64,000 bases of DNA. It comes from Dipteronia dyeriana. Taxonomy: Eukaryota; Streptophyta; Magnoliopsida; Sapindales; Sapindaceae. Positions 33,318-45,330 of this stretch are shown here, piece by piece (positions within the stretch are counted from its first letter, which is position 1; every line of letters begins with the position of its first letter). A program made the translations under genes and the position numbers. The notes under the pieces were generated by a model. It did not search any database, had not been told where the DNA came from, and saw only the letters and a program-made list of their open reading frames with translations. The DNA lies in assembly GCA_032871835.1 (NCBI GenBank), contig CM065297.1:86511052-86575051 (forward strand). Direction: 5' to 3'.

Positions 33318-36060
33318 ATGGAGCCATCTTCCCATCATCGTCTTTTTAATATTGCTATTGATGCATTAGAACGCGGGGATTTCCAGTTGGTTTCCTGCAT
33401 TAGAAGATTATTGGGGGAAATCCCTGTTGATGAACCTTCATTTTTAGAAGTTGATGTTTCTAGGCTTCACCTTGACGTCACTTTTAGTCTTGTATCCAGT
33501 TCTTCATCTAGTTCTGACACTGATGTTTATAATCATAGTGTACCTCTTCAAAGGATGGGGAAACATCAAAGTAGAAGTGAAGTCCGTAAGCACAACTCGA
33601 GCGATATTCAGATTCGGGAACAGACTGTTAATGAGAATGACGTTGAAGAGGCGTCCAAAATCTCTCACCTTTATTTCTCTGCTACTCGCCCGAGTGGATT
33701 TGATACCGAGCAGAACGTAGTCAGGGCAGATGAAGTAGAAAAGTATCGTTCCCGATTCGATCTGCCCAATTCGGTCATTTTGATTCCAGCGGGTGATAAA
33801 GCTGTATGGAATCCTTCCCCAGGTATGGTGGCGATCTACGGGTCCATGCTCTGCTGCGGTGTCACTCTTCTTTTCCAGCCATTCATTGCCTGGTTTTTGG
33901 CTAAAGCAAGGATTGCTCCGGCTCAGCTGGCCCCGAATAGCTATAAAATTCTGATGTGCATGTGGAACATGTAAAGCCGGATGAACTTATCACCGCCATC
34001 CCCGGATGAGATCAGGCACTTCTTCACACTTAGGCAATCGGGCAAGTCGGGGACTTACTTTCTCATGTCTAATTCGCCAGATTGCTGGGTCCTTGAGGGG
34101 ACAAAACTGAGTCGGGAAGCTGACATCTCCGATGACCCTAAAAAGAGGGGTTTTATATGGGAATTCCCTACATCCAACAAGTTATAGAAGAATAGTTGGT
34201 TTTTCACCGGAGGGAGTCTCGGGCTTGATGTTACTGTTTCAACTGAGGGTACTCAAATGGTGTTGAAAGTCCCCTGTTTCTTCTGTTCCCCCGAGATATG
34301 GAACAAGAAGAAAATCGAGTACAGCGATGCGGAGCTGACCAGACTTGCTCGGGTAGCAGTTCGCACTTTGGAGAAGATAAGCAAAACTTATCTTTTTGTT
34401 TAGGCGAAGATGATCGAGCTCGGCTTCTTCAAACAGATTTCAGGCTATCGCAGGCGATGTAAGTGATTTTTACAATCTTTTCCTTTCCATTGTTATTTTT
34501 TTCTGCTTTTTGTTTTCTGACGCGGTTCCTCTTTTCTTCTAAGTGTACGATACGGACATCGTCTACGATCTTCAGGCTCGTCAAGTGAAGTCAATTCTTC
34601 AGGTGAGTAGAAAAGAAGCTTCTCGTCAGAGCAATGAAGGCATTGCCCCGCTGAGTCTGATGAGGAAACTGACGCGGTCTAAGAGCAAGTTCCCGAACAT
34701 ATCTCTGAGGATGTCGCTCAACCGACCGTTGGGAATACAAGTGGTCCGAGTGGCCCGAACGATACTCAACTGCCCGGTGACGGTCAAGGGCAGAGTGAAG
34801 GTCCTGGTGAAGAGCCTGCCGGGGGGTCTGACGCTGGTGATGGAGGTAATGCCTCCATTGGACAAGCATCTGTAAATCCCAAAAAAAAATTAAGTCTTCT
34901 GGGATGATACACTGTTCTCAGGGTGAGAAACGAAAAGCAGTCAGCCTTCCGGCTCGTCCGCTTAAAGTCCCTCGGGTGGTCTCATTCATCGACTCTAGTG
35001 ATGAAGATATTATGGCTGAGATTCCCCGAGTGTCGATGATGGAGCATCGGCGGATGCAGAGGCTTCAGAGCCGATTAGGGATTTTCATCCCCCCGAGTTG
35101 AAGATCAAGGGGGTTGAAGCCTCGGAGTTTCCTTCATATCCTTCTCCCCGGGATATGCTACGGGAGATGTTCTCTGGTCGGGCTTTCATCTGGGAAGACC
35201 GTTGGAGCAGTTTTCAGGATGGCTCGCTGACTGAACGTCTTCAAAACGTTTTTAACGGTGCTTCTTATGTAAGTTATCCTTTTAACTTTAATTGCTTTGT
35301 TTGCCAGATTTAGATTTTTAATTAAACTTTTTGTAAATTGTGGCCGAGTTTGCTGAGCTGGTTTAGACGCAGCAACATCAAGCTGATAGAATAAAGCGTC
35401 TCGAAGCTCAGCTGAAGGAAAGTGAGGATCATCGTGCTCGGGTCGAAATGGCTTATCAACAAGAGGTTGGTTCTGCCCAAGTTTTTGCCAACCACTGCTT
35501 GGCGAAGCAGGTTGAAGCCGTGGAGAAAGCTTCTTTGGCAGAGGAGAATGCAGCATCACTTCAAAATTTGTTGTCCTCTACCCAAGAATCCATGCTTAAG
35601 GCCGAGCAAGAAGCGGAGCAGTCCAAGTCGGCGTATGAGCAGAAAATTGAAGATTTGGAATGCAAGGCTCTAACAGTCGAATCCTTGTCCCTAGAAGCCA
35701 GACTGGAACTTGAAGTCCATGAGGTGGATCATTTTAAAAGATCCTCTGCCTACGACGCCCTTCTCCTTTCTGGAGTTTCAGTGAGGGCTAGTTTCAGCTG
35801 ACGAGTTCTTCAAAGTTAAGAATAGGGCGACTGAGAAGACCTGAACTAACTGGGAGTTGTCAATCAAACATCATGTGGATCGGTCCTTGGAATCTCTCCA
35901 GACTCAGATGAAGGAAAGGAGGGCCTACTGCCACAGCCGAGGCAAGGACCCCAATCCCATGCATTTGGAGATTTCATCTGAGCATTCTTTCTTGACTTTT
36001 TACGCCAGTGGAGAGTCAGTCGTAGATGGTGTGGTGCCTGATGTTGGGCCGATCCTATGA
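33318..36060 (+). pseudogene. Antisense extra gene of the Tat element (Transposase_28-like, multi-exon), broken
   Basis: Gene on the strand opposite to gag-pol. Exon 1 starts at ATG 33318. Around residues 148-215 it has 'DLPNSVILIPAGDKAVWNPSPGMVAIYGSML' and 'FIAWFLAKARIAPAQLAPNSYKILM', the signature I know from the 'putative gypsy type transposon' family (Pfam Transposase_28). The frame continues through TAA 33972 and TAG 34185 into 'KNSWFFTGGS'. A probable intron runs from GTAAGT after 'GYRRR' (about 34457) to near 34543. Later exons encode a basic Ser-rich region ('SFIDSSDEDIM'), 'LREMFSGRAFIWEDRW', a possible intron at 35270, and a coiled coil (35448-35750, Glu/Ala/Lys-rich). Function unknown; exon boundaries approximate. 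Confidence 0.65.
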
Positions 36061-37069
36061 GAGGATTATAGCCAATGGATGGACGATTAGGACGACACAA
36101 TTGATTGGCCTTCTAATGAGAGCCTACTCTGTGAATACGAGATTGTGCCTGACCCGACTATTAGCAAAAGCTCCAAATCCTCACAATTCTGATTTTTGTA
36201 GATAGGATTTTCTGTAATTAACAATTCTTTGTAAAGATGATTCTTTTGTAAAACTGTAATTATTCTTTTGATAGATTAATAGAATTCCGAGTAGCTTCTG
36301 AACCGAGTGGTCTTAATCTTGATTCTTTGCTTAATTTTTTTTTAAGCTTGAATCTGCTGCTGAGTATCTTATTAAACTCTTTAATGTTTGGGTAACTTCA
36401 CCAAGTATCTTATTAAACCGGTTGTTTACCCAAATAGTTTTAAAGGCCAAGTATTTTATTAAACCGGCTCTTGTATCTTTATGCCAAATATCTTATTAAA
36501 CTGGCTAGTATTATTAACTGAGTCATCTTAAAACAGGCAAGTAGGTTTATACTTGTGTTTCATACATGGTTACTACCCGAACATTATATCAAGGCTCACC
36601 ATGATCATATGTTCGAGTCCTTAGCATTACCGAGGACGTCTCCCCAATTTTTATGAACAAGGGTTTGCCGAATCGTTAAGCTTTTTGAATCGCTTAACAC
36701 AGCTACGCATTTCACCGGAAATTTTTTCGATAGCGTCCCGAGCTGGTGCATCGGGTTTGCCTTTTTGCTAAGGTCATTTAACCTTGCTCGGCTGGTATGC
36801 TCCTTTGAGCTTCTCCGCCCATTCGGGATTTAATAGCCCCGAGTATTCTTTTTGCATGTTTTTATTGTCATGCTTGTCTTCCATATGTTCTTATTATCAT
36901 ATGCTTTCTTTTGGGAATCCCGAATTTGATGCTTTTATCTCTCGAAAATCTCGAGTTTGATTTTTATTCATAACTGTAAAATCAATAAAGTTTTAAATTC
37001 CACAGTTGATACTTAACCTACCTAAAATTGTCCTGACTAGAAAAAAGAACAAAAAACAAAATTATATTA
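36061..37069. other. Spacer between antisense gene and integrase of the Tat element
   Basis: Non-coding, probably holding the 3' ends of the two convergent transcription units. Copies of 'ctta(t)taaaccgg' recur at 36405-36500 ('gtatcttattaaaccggtt'), and CCCGAG motifs continue. Confidence 0.5.
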
Positions 37070-38154
37070 AGGATAGAAAATCTTCAGGTATTGGGCATTG
37101 CATGGTCGGGGTAAAACCCCTCCATTGGGTAGTGCAATCCAATACGCTCCGTGACCAGCTACTCCTTCACTTTGTACAGGCCTTCCCACTTATCAACCAG
37201 AGAACCTGTAGCTTTATTTTTTATGTTCAATGACACCTTTTTGAGTACCAGATCTCCTAGCTGGAATTTTCTAACCCGAAAGTGAGAGTTGTAGTGGCGG
37301 GCTACTCTTTGCTGATATGCTATATTTCGTATTCGGGACTTCTCCTTTTTCTCTTCTAGCTCATCTAGACTTTGTAACAGCATATCAACATTCTGATCTT
37401 CGTCATATAACCTGACTCGGGGTGATGTATATGAGGTTTCTACGGGGATAACAGCTCCTGTTCCAAACGCTAAAGTGTATGGAGTCTCTCCTGTTGAAGT
37501 TCTTGTTGTTGTCCGATATGCCCATAATATTTCGGGAAGCTTTTCAACCCAGCTTCCTTTCTTGGCATCTAGCCTTGCTTTGATTGTGTGCTTGATGATT
37601 TTGTTCACTGCTTCAACCTGCCCATTTGTTTGAGGGTGGGCAAGTGTGGCATAGTAATTGGTAATCTGGTGTTCTTTACACAACTGTCTGAATTTCAGGT
37701 TATCGAACTTGGTGCCATTGTCAGTGATTATAGTGTTTGGGACTCCAAACCTATAAAGTATATTCTTTTTCATGAAATTTGTGGTATTTGCTTCCGTGAT
37801 ATGCACTAATGCTTCAGCTTCTACCCACTTCATGAAATAGTCAACGACTACTATGGCATGTTTCGTTGTACCTCCTGTCCCGGCTTGCATTGGGCCGATT
37901 AGATCCAAACCCCACATGGAAAATGGCCATGGGGACGTGAGGTTTCTGAGCTGCTCAAGGGGTTGTCTGATGTCATTAGCAATCCTTTGGCAAGTATTGC
38001 AACTTTCTGAACATTGTTGTGCATCTGAGAACAGAGAAGGCCAATAATAGCCTTGCCTGAGTACCTTGTGTGCCAAACTTTTACCCCCAGTGTGGTTTCC
38101 ATAAACTCCTCCGTGGACTTCCTGTAATATTCGATATGCATCCTCCTCTAACAC
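37070..38154 (-). pseudogene. int: Tat-lineage integrase
   Basis: DDE integrase. N-terminal HHCC zinc-binding module 'EVHGGVYGNHTGG' ... 'CSESCNTCQR'. Catalytic core: Asp in 'WGLDLIGPMQAG', Asp in 'IITDNGTKFD', Glu in 'NGQVEAVNKIIKHT'. Then 'LWAYRTTTRTSTGETPYTLAFG', and a C-terminal GPY/F-like segment 'DKWEGLYKVKE'. The frame stops at 37159 after KVKE. In the adjacent frame 'GAYWIALPNG' and 'PCNAQYLKIFYP' continue to a TAA near 37070, so a single frameshift truncates the tail. Catalytic residues are all present. Confidence 0.85.
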
Positions 38155-38446
38155 ACACCTTTGGAGTGTTCAGGAATACCCTCTTCTGTATAGTTCTCCT
38201 CCAATCAATGTGTATCTTGCTGATCTATACCTGATACGTTTTTCTTGTAAGGGATCTTCCGGAAGCATGCATTCTTCCAGTAACCTTTTCAACTGAGTCA
38301 TCCAACTGTCTGGCGGTGTTCAGATTTCTAAATTTTCTAATTTTTTTGATTCAATTGTGCTTGGTCTGAGGAGATGCGCAACCAGAACAGTCTTTGGTCT
38401 GATGGTGGTTGTTGCTGATGCTAGTTTGGACAATGCGATTGCCTTT

Positions 38447-38863
38447 TCATTCTCCTCCCCCGGGGATTTGGGCCATCTTGTATTCCTTGAATTTCAGGAG
38501 GAGCTGTTTTGCAATGTCACAGTAGGCTATCATGCCCTCATCCTTGGCTTGGTACTCGTCCAAGACTTGGTTAACAACTACCTGTGAATCGTTGAATATC
38601 TCAACTTCATCCGCCCCGAGAGCTATGCAGACTCTGAGTCCAGCTAGGAGCGTCTCGTACTCGGCTTGATTGTTGGTTGCTTTGAAATCAAACCTTATGG
38701 CACATTCAACATCATCTCCTTTTGGAGTGCATACTACGATCCCTGCCCCACTGCCATGAGTGTTTGAAAAGCCATCTACGTACAATTTCCATGGGAACTT
38801 TTTGCTCAACATTCTTTTTGCTTCAAGGTTTGGCTCTGTGAACTCTGCTATAAAATCTGTCAC
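38447..38863 (-). pseudogene. Tat-lineage second RNase H domain (aRNH-like)
   Basis: 'WKLYVDGFSNTHGSGAGIVVCTPKGD' gives the first catalytic Asp. 'TNNQAEYETLLAGLRVCIALGADEVEIFNDSQVVVNQVLDEYQAKD' supplies the conserved Glu and Asp of an RNase H fold. Its position between the first RNase H and integrase is diagnostic of the Tat lineage (Ogre/Retand/Tat group). A stop after 'MAQIPGGGE' (38447) separates it from the downstream spacer leading to integrase. Confidence 0.82.
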
Positions 38864-38869
38864 TGCTTG

Positions 38870-39462
38870 CCCTTTGAGAGATGTCCTGGGAACATAGTGG
38901 ATGTCGAATTCACTTAGCTTGATAGCTCATTTAGTCAGTCTTTCTGAAATCTCTGGCTTCTGTAAAATTTGCTTCAATGGGCAATCGGTGAAAACCTGGA
39001 TTCTATGAGCCTGAAAGTATGGCCTTAGCTTCCTTGCAGCTGAAACCAGTGCTAGAGCCATCTTTTCTGCCTATGAATATCTGGTCTCGGCTGGTAGAAG
39101 TACCTTGGTGGTGTAGTATACTGGCTTTTGTACTCCATTTTCTGTTCTGACTAGGCTGAGCTTGCTGCTAGTTCTGTAATTGATAAGTACAGTTGGAGTG
39201 TTTCTCCCATTTGAGGTTTTGAAAGGATGGGAGCCTGCCCCAGGTATTCTTTAATTTTTAAAAATGCGTGCTCGCACTCTTAATTCCATTCGAGTCCTTT
39301 CCCTTTTCTAATTACTTTAAAAAAGGGTGCACTTCTGTCTGTGGCTTTTGAGATGAATCTTCCCAAGGAAGCTAAGCATCCTAATAGACGCTGCACTTCT
39401 TTGAGTGTCCTTGGTGAAGTCATTTTCTGCAGGGCCTGGATCTTCTCGGGGTTGACTTCGAT
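38870..39462 (-). pseudogene. Tat-lineage first RNase H and RT connection, heavily disrupted
   Basis: Fragments in shifting frames: 'IEVNPEKIQAL' after a TGA at the RT end (39466), 'LLGCLASLGRFISKATDRSAPF', then 'SAPILSKPQMGETLQLYL', 'GQAVTDFIAEF'. These are the RT thumb/connection and RNase H segments of gypsy pol. Multiple stops and shifts; no continuous frame. Confidence 0.65.
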
Positions 39463-40341
39463 TCATCTTTGGTGAACTTGAAAACCTAAGAATCTTCCTA
39501 AGGGAACCCCGAACAAACACTTGTTCGGATTTAGCTTCATTTGGTATCTCCTCAAGACATCAAATGTTTCTCGCAGGTCTGAAGTGTGTTTGTTTGCCGT
39601 GATGCTCTTAGTCAGCATGTCATCAATGTATACTTCCATGTTCCTTCCAATTTGTCGTGCAAAGATTCTATTGACCAGCCTTTGATATGTTGCCCCTGCA
39701 TTTTTTAGCCCAAAGGGCATTACTGTGTAACAATATAAACCCTGATCAGTTGTGAACACTGTTTGTTCTTCGTCTGCTTTATTCGTTCGGATTTGGTTAT
39801 ATCCCGAATAGGCATCCATGAAACTGAGCAACTCATGGCCTGATGTAGCGTCCACCAACTGATCCATCCTTGGAAGTGGGAAACTATCTTTCGGGCATGC
39901 CTTGTTCAAATCTGTGAAATCTACGCACATCCTGCATTGTCCATTCTTCTTTTGGACGAGAACTACATTAGCTACCCATTAAGGGTAATTGACCTCTCTA
40001 ATCGATCCTACAATGAGTAGCTTCTCTACTTCCTGTTTGATTACCTGGCTTCTCTCGAGATTGAATGATATTCTCTATTGTATCACCGGTTTTATATTCG
40101 GGTCTACTGTGAGATGGTGGGATATTATTCTGGCATCTATCCCGACCATATCTTCATGACTCCAAGCGAACACATCCCTGTATTCTTTGAGTAGATCAAC
40201 GAGGCTTTGTTTGACTTCCCTTTCCAGGTTTGTCCCGATTTTGATCTTTTTGTCTGGTTCATCTTCTTTCAAGGTAATCTCTTCAACTGGTTCAGTTTTG
40301 GACTCATTCGACTCTTCCCTTTGATCGAATTCGAATAACAT
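39463..40341 (-). pseudogene. Tat-lineage reverse transcriptase
   Basis: Upstream frame 40341-40075 covers the region between protease and RT ('EYRDVFAWSHEDMVGID', typical gypsy RT entry). After a stop near 40075 the RT palm continues in 39930-39463: 'MCVDFTDLNKACPKDSFPLPRMDQLVD', 'SFMDAYSGYNQI', 'YCYTVMPFGLKNAGATYQRLVN' and the catalytic 'EVYIDDMLTKS' (YxDD box intact), ending 'LNPNKCLFGVPLGRFLGFQV'. Two stops interrupt an otherwise well-preserved domain. Confidence 0.85.
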
Positions 40342-40359
40342 CGATTATTTGTTTTGATT

Positions 40360-40800
40360 CGGCTGCGTTATTGTGCATACCTGTTCGCCATAATTCTTGT
40401 CCTTGTATACTGACAGGTTTGCTCTTCGGGGCCATCTCCTGGGATCCCTTGACTGCCCCTCTATTCTATCGGGAACTTGATCATTAGTGCATAAGTGGCT
40501 GTTACAGCCTTAGTCTTATTTAGGAATGGTCGTCCTAATAATGCATTATATGGCCAATTGTCCAAGTCTATTACCACGAAGTCAAGCAATACGGTTCTCT
40601 GGCAAGGTGCCACTCCAATTTTCACAGGTAATTTTACCGTCCCGAGTGATCTGACCTCAATTCATCCGAATCCTCTAAGTGGGGTATGGAAAGGCTGTAG
40701 ATCCTTTCAGTCCAACCTGAGTTGATCATAGACGGTTACATTGAGAATGTCAGTCGAACTTCCATTATCTATCAAGATCCTCCTGACTTCCCAGTGACCG
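40360..40800 (-). pseudogene. Tat-lineage aspartic protease
   Basis: Minus-strand reading gives 'IDNGSSTDILNVTVYDQL' (active-site Asp in the D-x-G-S-S context) at about 40775-40722. Next come 'PLRGFG', 'VRSLGTVKLPVKIGVAPC' and 'NWPYNALLGRPFLNKTKAV', the usual end of gypsy proteases. In-frame stops at about 40720 and 40670 break it. Confidence 0.7.
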
Positions 40801-40880
40801 ATACGAGCATTTATGACTAAGGCGTCATTTGGCCTAACATCAACTCCATGGGAATCTGCTTCTGTGAACGTTATTGGGTC

Positions 40881-42765
40881 TCATCCTTCCTTAACCCTTT
40901 TCGGGTCTGGCTCGACCAAGTTCACGTCAAAGTTATTTCTTGCTTCTACTGCTTCTCTGATTTCTAGTGTTCGTTCTTGGTTGCTTCTCCCAGTAGATGG
41001 TCCTCCAAAGATAGTATGTATTACTTCATTGGCCTCTGGACTGGCCCAATGATTTCGACCAGAGCTATGATCAGCCTTGACCTCTTTCTTTGTTTCTGAC
41101 TTCTCATCCTTTTTCAAGATTACGTTTTGTAGATGCCCTTCCCGAATGAGGGCTTCTATGTAATCTCTTAGCTGGTAACACTTGGAAGTCTCATGATCGG
41201 TTTCTTTGTGGAATCTGTAATATTTAGTTGTATCTCGCCTGGCGAACTGAGACTGTCGTCGTGGTTCTTGTACCATATTCTTTTCCTCTAAAATGGCTAG
41301 GATTTTCTCCTATTTTTTTCCGAAGGGGGGGGGGGGGTGTAATTGGTGTATCTTTCTCTATATATTTTTCTGTGGTCTGCTCGGTATTGCGCTCGTTACC
41401 CCCGTCCTTGCTCTTTTATTTGCCGTTTCCTTTCTGTTTTCCCTTCTAGTTCTGCACCTTGGACTTGACATCCTTCTGTTTGGGTTTTCCTCCATGCATG
41501 TAGCATCCTCCCGTGGCTAACTCTTCTTCCTCGGCCAGTGCATATCCTCCAACCATATCCATCATGTCTGCATATCTGGTCAGACGGGCTCTTCTTAAAT
41601 CAAAAGATAGCAGTCCATTCTGCAAATTGTTGATGAATGCAGCGATTATTGCTTCATCGTTTGCACTGCAAATTTCTGATACCGCTTGGTCGAATCTCCC
41701 CAGGTATTTCTTTAGTGACTCATCTTTCCCTTGCTTTATTTGAGCAAGGTGAGCCACTGACTTTTTCCTGTGAACATTACTCAGAAATTGCCTAGAGAAG
41801 CTCCTGCTCAGTTCACTGAAATTTCTGATGCTTGTTGGGACCAATCTCTCGAACCACCTTGAACCCATATCTCCCAGAGTTTGTGGAAAGTTGAGACATA
41901 GTATGGGATCACTGTGGGCATACTGAGCCATGACACTTTTGTAGCGTCTCAAGTGCTCCTTTGGATCTGTATCTTTCTTAAACTGCTCCACGTGTAGCAT
42001 CCTAAACCTTTCTGGGAATGGGGTCCGTAAGATTTCCCTAGTGAATGGGCTGTCAGAATCGTCATAAGATAAATCGTTATACCCATAACGTCTGACCAGT
42101 GCGTCCATTTGACTTCTGTTGTTCTCGACGTTTGTTGTTCTCGACTTCTCGAGTTAGGCTCTGGATTACGACGTCTCTGCCTCCCACTGAACTTCCCCGA
42201 TGGTCGAACCACTAGGTGATTATCATTCCTCTTTCTAGCTCTTCACTTTGATGTCGGGTTTCACGTATGATTCCGTGATGACGCTTGCGATAGTGCCGAT
42301 TGCTGTCTTCGATGACGATCGATCCCAGTGCCGGTCATGTTTGCGGTGTCTAGCACGGGTTGTCTGATCCTGATTCTGCCTCTAGTGTGGTCGTTCCTCT
42401 TTAGGTGTTTCACGTCCAGCCTGATTGATTGGAGTAGGGTTCCTTCCGACTTCTGGTGTATTTATTTCTGGCCCTACTACGACCGAACGAAGCCTCGCAG
42501 GTGGGAGGTTATGAGTTTGTGCTTCTGTAGCCAGTAGATCAACTCCTTCCTTTTCTGCGTTCACCACCAATTGTTGCAATGCCTCTCGGAAGCGTTGTGT
42601 CAGGTCTCCGCTGGTCGGAGAAACTTGCTGGATCCCCTCTAGGAATGTAGGTTGGTTCTCCGTTGTTGCAGCGAGATCACGCGAGGTACTGCTAACATGG
42701 AAGTTGTCCGGAGATTTTGGACATCCCCAGAATTGCTTCTGCTTCCTGCCATCGCTTTTGATCAA
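40881..42765 (-). pseudogene. gag: Tat-lineage gag
   Basis: Starts about 35 bp after the primer-binding site (ATG 42765). The first block (42765-42382) is a charged N-terminus. The retrotransposon-gag core is 42108-41446: 'PFPERFRMLHVEQFKKDTDPKEHLRRYKSVM', 'GSRWFERLVPTSIRNFSELSRSFSRQFL', 'LAQIKQGKDESLKKYLGRFDQAV'. The C-terminal block 41276-40881 carries a knuckle-like 'YYRFHKETDHETSKCYQLRDYIEALIREGHL', in which the first Cys is Tyr. Frameshifts lie between the blocks, one near a run of 13 G at 41325-41337. Confidence 0.78.
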
Positions 42766-42781
42766 GTAGGAGGTTCAAGCC

Positions 42782-42799
42782 TCTCCTTCTAGCGCCAAT
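42782..42799 (-). promoter_or_regulatory. Primer-binding site of the Tat-lineage element
   Basis: Minus strand ATTGGCGCTAGAAGGAGA immediately inside the 5' LTR. Of the tRNA-primer type seen in Tat-lineage elements; the exact tRNA was not identified. Confidence 0.6.
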
Positions 42800-43677
42800 T
42801 GTTGACGTCGATTTTTGGATATGCCAACAATGATTGGATTTCGGCTATTAATTCAAAGAGAAAGAGACTAGAGAAAGTAATCAAGGCAAGTTTTATGTGG
42901 TAAAACTTCGATGGCCGGAGAAATGTCCACGGGTGGTTGAATGATCAACCAAGCCAAAATCCACTATGAATAGAATTATTACAATCCTCAATCTCTCTTT
43001 TTTCTCTCTCTACTCTCTCTATATTTTGCTATGATTGCTGTATATCCTCTTTAGCGAGATTATGGGTCTATTTATATGTTTATGGAACCCTAATCTGCAT
43101 TGTACCAGTAATAGATCTTTGTATTTAATTATAATTATTTACTTACTTGAAGCTGATTGTCTTCTTTCCAGTTTCAGAGTCTTTGAATAGGACTCTAGCA
43201 ACGTAGTCCAATTAGGACTTATTTCCTTATAAAAGCATAGTCTTTTTGAAGAAGTAAAGTTGCTACCTGATTGAGAACATTTCCTGTTTTATATTCTATT
43301 TTTATTGGGATTCCTTTTTGACATGGATATCTCCGTGCATCCTAATGACTTGATCCACGTGAACTATGCACTGGGCATTTATTTGATTTTCATCATGTTT
43401 GTCCCGAGTAAGGGCAATACCTACTGGTCTTGAGTAGCGTCATTTGTTCCCGAGTAGAAATGTCACTTAATTAGCCCCGAGTGTCATTTATCTGATCTCG
43501 AGTAGTATATAACGTTAATTGATCCTGAGTAGGTTTTGTTCAACATCTTCTTACTCGAGTTTTCTCTTCTCTAGTGCTGTCTTGTAGGATATTTTCTGAA
43601 TGCCAATTCGGATGTCCACTTGGCAATTTATCCTCTTTGAAGATGAAGTGTTCGTACGATAAAATTCACATATGACA
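42800..43677 (-). repeat. 5' LTR of the Tat-lineage element
   Basis: 878-bp copy of 31927-32815 with few differences. Followed by GCTCT, matching the left flank GCGCT at four of five positions. Confidence 0.88.
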
Positions 43678-45330
43678 GCTCTCAATTTCGATGAAAGGTA
43701 AGGGTTGTATGATCGATAATCTCGGTTCCGATGACAAGGCCTATCACGAGTATTTGCAACACTAAGTCTATGCTGAAGACTTAGGCCTAAACCTCTATCA
43801 ATCTCAACCCCCTTTAATAATTTTAGAACCTGATCCCGATCAACCCAATTCTATCCCCGATTTCATAAGCCAATTAGAAAATATGTCTGAAGAACAACCT
43901 GCAGATTTTGAATTTCACCCCAGCTTCGCTAGAGAATATATCAAAGAAGGTCAAATCTAATCTCTTCGTGTACCATATAAAGAAAATTAAGCAAGACGAT
44001 GGAACCATTAAAATGGTTTGCAATTACTGTATTTTTTTTTAAGTGGAACAAATCTGGAGGATATGACATATATCGGAAGCATATAATGAACAATCATCCA
44101 AAAGCAGAGGCCTTATCGAGTTCACAATCCCAAATTCCCAGCTATCCCTAACCACAAATTATTTAAATATAGTGATGAAAACAATAGAGAAGAATTAGCT
44201 AGAATGGTTGCAACAGAACATTTGCCATTTAGTTTTGGTGAAAATGTTGGTTTTATTAATTATTGTAGATGAACAATTAAAGCAAGAATTACATGTCATG
44301 TTCCAAGAGTCACGCTCACAGAAACACTTGAAAAAAATTATGATAGAGAAAAAAGAAAGTTGGAAAAATATTTTGAAAAATATAATGGTCTTGTTTCCGT
44401 ATGTGCCGACATATGGAGTGACCATTGGAGAATGCATTCATATTTGTTGTTTGTTAAAAGTCTTTAATACTGCTAATAACAATTTTTATCTGGTGTTTAT
44501 TACCCTACAACTAATTTATTTATTATTGAAAGTCTTAATATTGCGGGTGTCTTAGCTCATTATGAAACCGACCCACAATTGATGGAGTCCGTTACTGCTA
44601 TGAAGGCTAAATGGTTAGAATATTATAAGGAGCTTCCAAATATTTATTTGATTGTCATGTGTTTTGATCCACGTTGTAGATTAGAAAGTTTGTCTGATTA
44701 TCTATCTACTTATTATGAACAAAGTTTTAAAATGGAGTATGATATTGATAAGTGTTGTGATAGAGTTAAGGTATTACTGTATGAGTTATATGATGAATAT
44801 CTTAGAGTTTTTAGTCCATCATTGAACATAGATGTTCCACAAACTCAAAGTGTATCTCACTCCTCATCATCCTCTAGATTTATGAATTTAGGGTATAATC
44901 TGTTACCCAAGAAAACCAAAAAGTTACGAGGTTCTTCTTCATCAAGCTCCAACATGTATTTCGAGCTTGAATCGTATCTAAGTACCTCTTTTGAGTTTAT
45001 AAAAGATACTCAAGATAAAAAGTTTGATATCCTACACCGGTGGAATGAGCATGAAAAATACTTTCCAATATTGGATATGATGGCCAAACAAATCTTTTCA
45101 ACACCAGTTTCTATAGTAGCGGTAGAACAACAATTCAGCGCCGGTGGAAATATTTTGGACTCCATATGTTCGTTTTAAGTCCAAAATCAATTCAGATACA
45201 AGCTTGTGTAGATGATTGAACGAAAGCAGAATATAGACAACAAGAAATAGACCAGGAGGAACCCTATGATTTCTTCAAAGATGATCAACCTGACAAGTGG
45301 AACGAATGATCAGAACAACGTTTAGTCATT
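43678..45330 (+). pseudogene. hAT 1 transposase, main part, with internal deletion
   Basis: Resumes after the gypsy insertion. An in-frame TAA at 43763-43765 lies at the same codon as in hAT 2. A BED-type zinc finger remnant ('VCNYC...', near 44018) follows, then 'LARMVATEHLPFSFGENVGFINYC', 'KLEKYFEKYNG' and the start of the catalytic core 'VCADIWSDHWRMHSYL'. There about 550 bp present in hAT 2 are missing and the sequence jumps to 'KVFNTANNNF'. The C-terminus (44579-45178) reads 'KELPNIYLIVMCFDPRCRLESL' and the hAT dimerisation segment 'FDILHRWNEHEKYFPILDMMAKQIFSTPVSIVAVEQQFSAGGNILD', after which a frameshift ends the frame. Confidence 0.8.

Larger units (their letters stand above)
31927..43677 (-). 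mobile_element. Tat-lineage Ty3/gypsy retrotransposon with antisense gene, 11.75 kb
   Basis: Minus-strand element with LTRs 31927-32815 (3') and 42800-43677 (5'), both TGTTGACG...ATATGACA. Flanks are GCGCT (31922-31926) and GCTCT (43678-43682), a 5-bp duplication with one change. Primer-binding site at 42782-42799; polypurine tract (minus TTTTAAGGGGGTAT) beside the left LTR. Order on the minus strand: gag, protease, RT, RNase H, a second RNase H domain, integrase. The second RNase H is the hallmark of the Tat lineage. An oppositely oriented gene fills 33318-36060 between integrase and the 3' LTR. Confidence 0.88.

Noticed and set aside
35158..35559. Minus-strand frame opposite the antisense gene of the Tat element
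   Set aside because: Shadow of the plus-strand coiled-coil exon; no pol or gag similarity.
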